The notes under the pieces were generated by a model. The model was not told the origin of the DNA and searched no databases. It saw nothing but the letters and a program-made list of their open reading frames with translations. From Roseicella frigidaeris (GTDB taxonomy: Bacteria; Pseudomonadota; Alphaproteobacteria; Acetobacterales; Acetobacteraceae), in the NCBI RefSeq assembly GCF_003258945.1, contig NZ_QLIX01000032.1, positions 1 through 42,525 of the forward strand: a stretch of 42,525 nt of DNA, read 5' to 3'. Made by a program: the position numbers and the translations under genes. Positions 42,427-42,525 of the stretch are shown piece after piece; the stretch's first letter is position 1; each line of letters starts with the position of its first letter.

Positions 42427-42525
42427 ATGGCGAAGGCGAAGTTTGAGCGGACGAAGCCGCACTGCAACATTGGGACGATTGGTCACGTGGACCATGGGAA
42501 GACGTCGCTGACGGCGGCGATCACC
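42427..42525 (+). CDS. tuf: Translation elongation factor Tu, 5' part
   Basis: EF-Tu delivers aminoacyl-tRNA to the ribosome. Only 33 codons are in the window: [20 protein letters not shown] and the P-loop [15 protein letters not shown] (G1 motif GHVDHGKT). The ATG at 42427 follows AGCGGAGCCGG. It lies downstream of tRNA-Tyr and tRNA-Gly, as in the tufB operon of other proteobacteria. The codons are less G/C-ended than in neighbouring genes (GGG, ATT, GGT, TTT), as often seen in this highly expressed, gene-converted family. Confidence 0.97.
   Translation, partial: MAKAKFERTKPHCNIGTIGHVDHGKTSLTAAIT

Overview
The window is about 42.5 kb of very GC-rich chromosomal DNA. Gene content (split secA/ppiC/argJ, rne/amiC/mrcA/prfB and tRNA-tuf neighbourhoods), codon bias and the protein flavour suggest an alphaproteobacterium, most likely a Roseomonas-like member of the Acetobacteraceae. 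That placement is inference: there is no rRNA in the window. I see no prophage, insertion sequence with a transposase, or CRISPR array. The region looks like core chromosome carrying small insertions, one clear gene remnant and several short repeat elements.

Layout. 1-0.4 kb: a DUF188/YaiI gene with a foreign-looking 5' end. 0.4-4.3 kb (minus): secA, an RluA-type pseudouridine synthase and a small exported protein, joined by short overlaps. 4.6-9.1 kb (plus): exported parvulin PPIase, argJ, a GNAT-Nudix fusion and a CinA-type MoCF protein. 9.1-13.1 kb (minus): AstE-like desuccinylase, argE-like M20 deacetylase, a zinc-ribbon MBL protein and a DsbA-type thioredoxin. 13.4-16.1 kb (plus): a lipoprotein related to gamma-glutamyltransferase but lacking the usual Thr, then a class I aminotransferase. 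16.1-18.6 kb: an ArsR regulator with an MFS exporter, divergent from an ABM-domain monooxygenase. 18.7-19.4 kb: a two-gene small-protein unit with its own promoter and a strong hairpin. 19.6-23.3 kb: RNase E with a long leader.

23.4-36.2 kb contains amiC, mrcA and prfB, which from memory of other alphaproteobacterial genomes usually follow rne closely. Here they are separated by cell-surface sugar genes: an NAD-dependent epimerase and a CgeB-like glycosyltransferase before mrcA, and manC plus a GT4 glycosyltransferase after it. A persulfide dioxygenase-like gene and a 5'-truncated sulfide:quinone oxidoreductase also lie after mrcA. The SQR remnant starts exactly at the manC stop codon, so the sugar genes appear to have replaced part of a sulfide-oxidation operon. 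prfB keeps the autoregulatory +1 frameshift site.

36.4-39.2 kb (plus): a DUF1800/DUF1501 pair, the second with a Tat signal. 39.5-41.7 kb (minus): tRNA-Thr(TGT), a small protein, a 2-keto-4-pentenoate hydratase-like enzyme, a 67-bp palindromic element and rlmB. The right end (plus) carries tRNA-Tyr(GTA), tRNA-Gly(TCC) and the first 33 codons of tuf (EF-Tu), behind a promoter with a perfect TTGACA box.

The least explained signals are the 27-28 bp tandem palindromic repeats at 24857-25030, the 67-bp palindromic element at 40777-40843, the SQR/manC junction, the GNAT-Nudix fusion and the Ser-substituted GGT homologue. I did not find a clear, wholly new multi-gene system.
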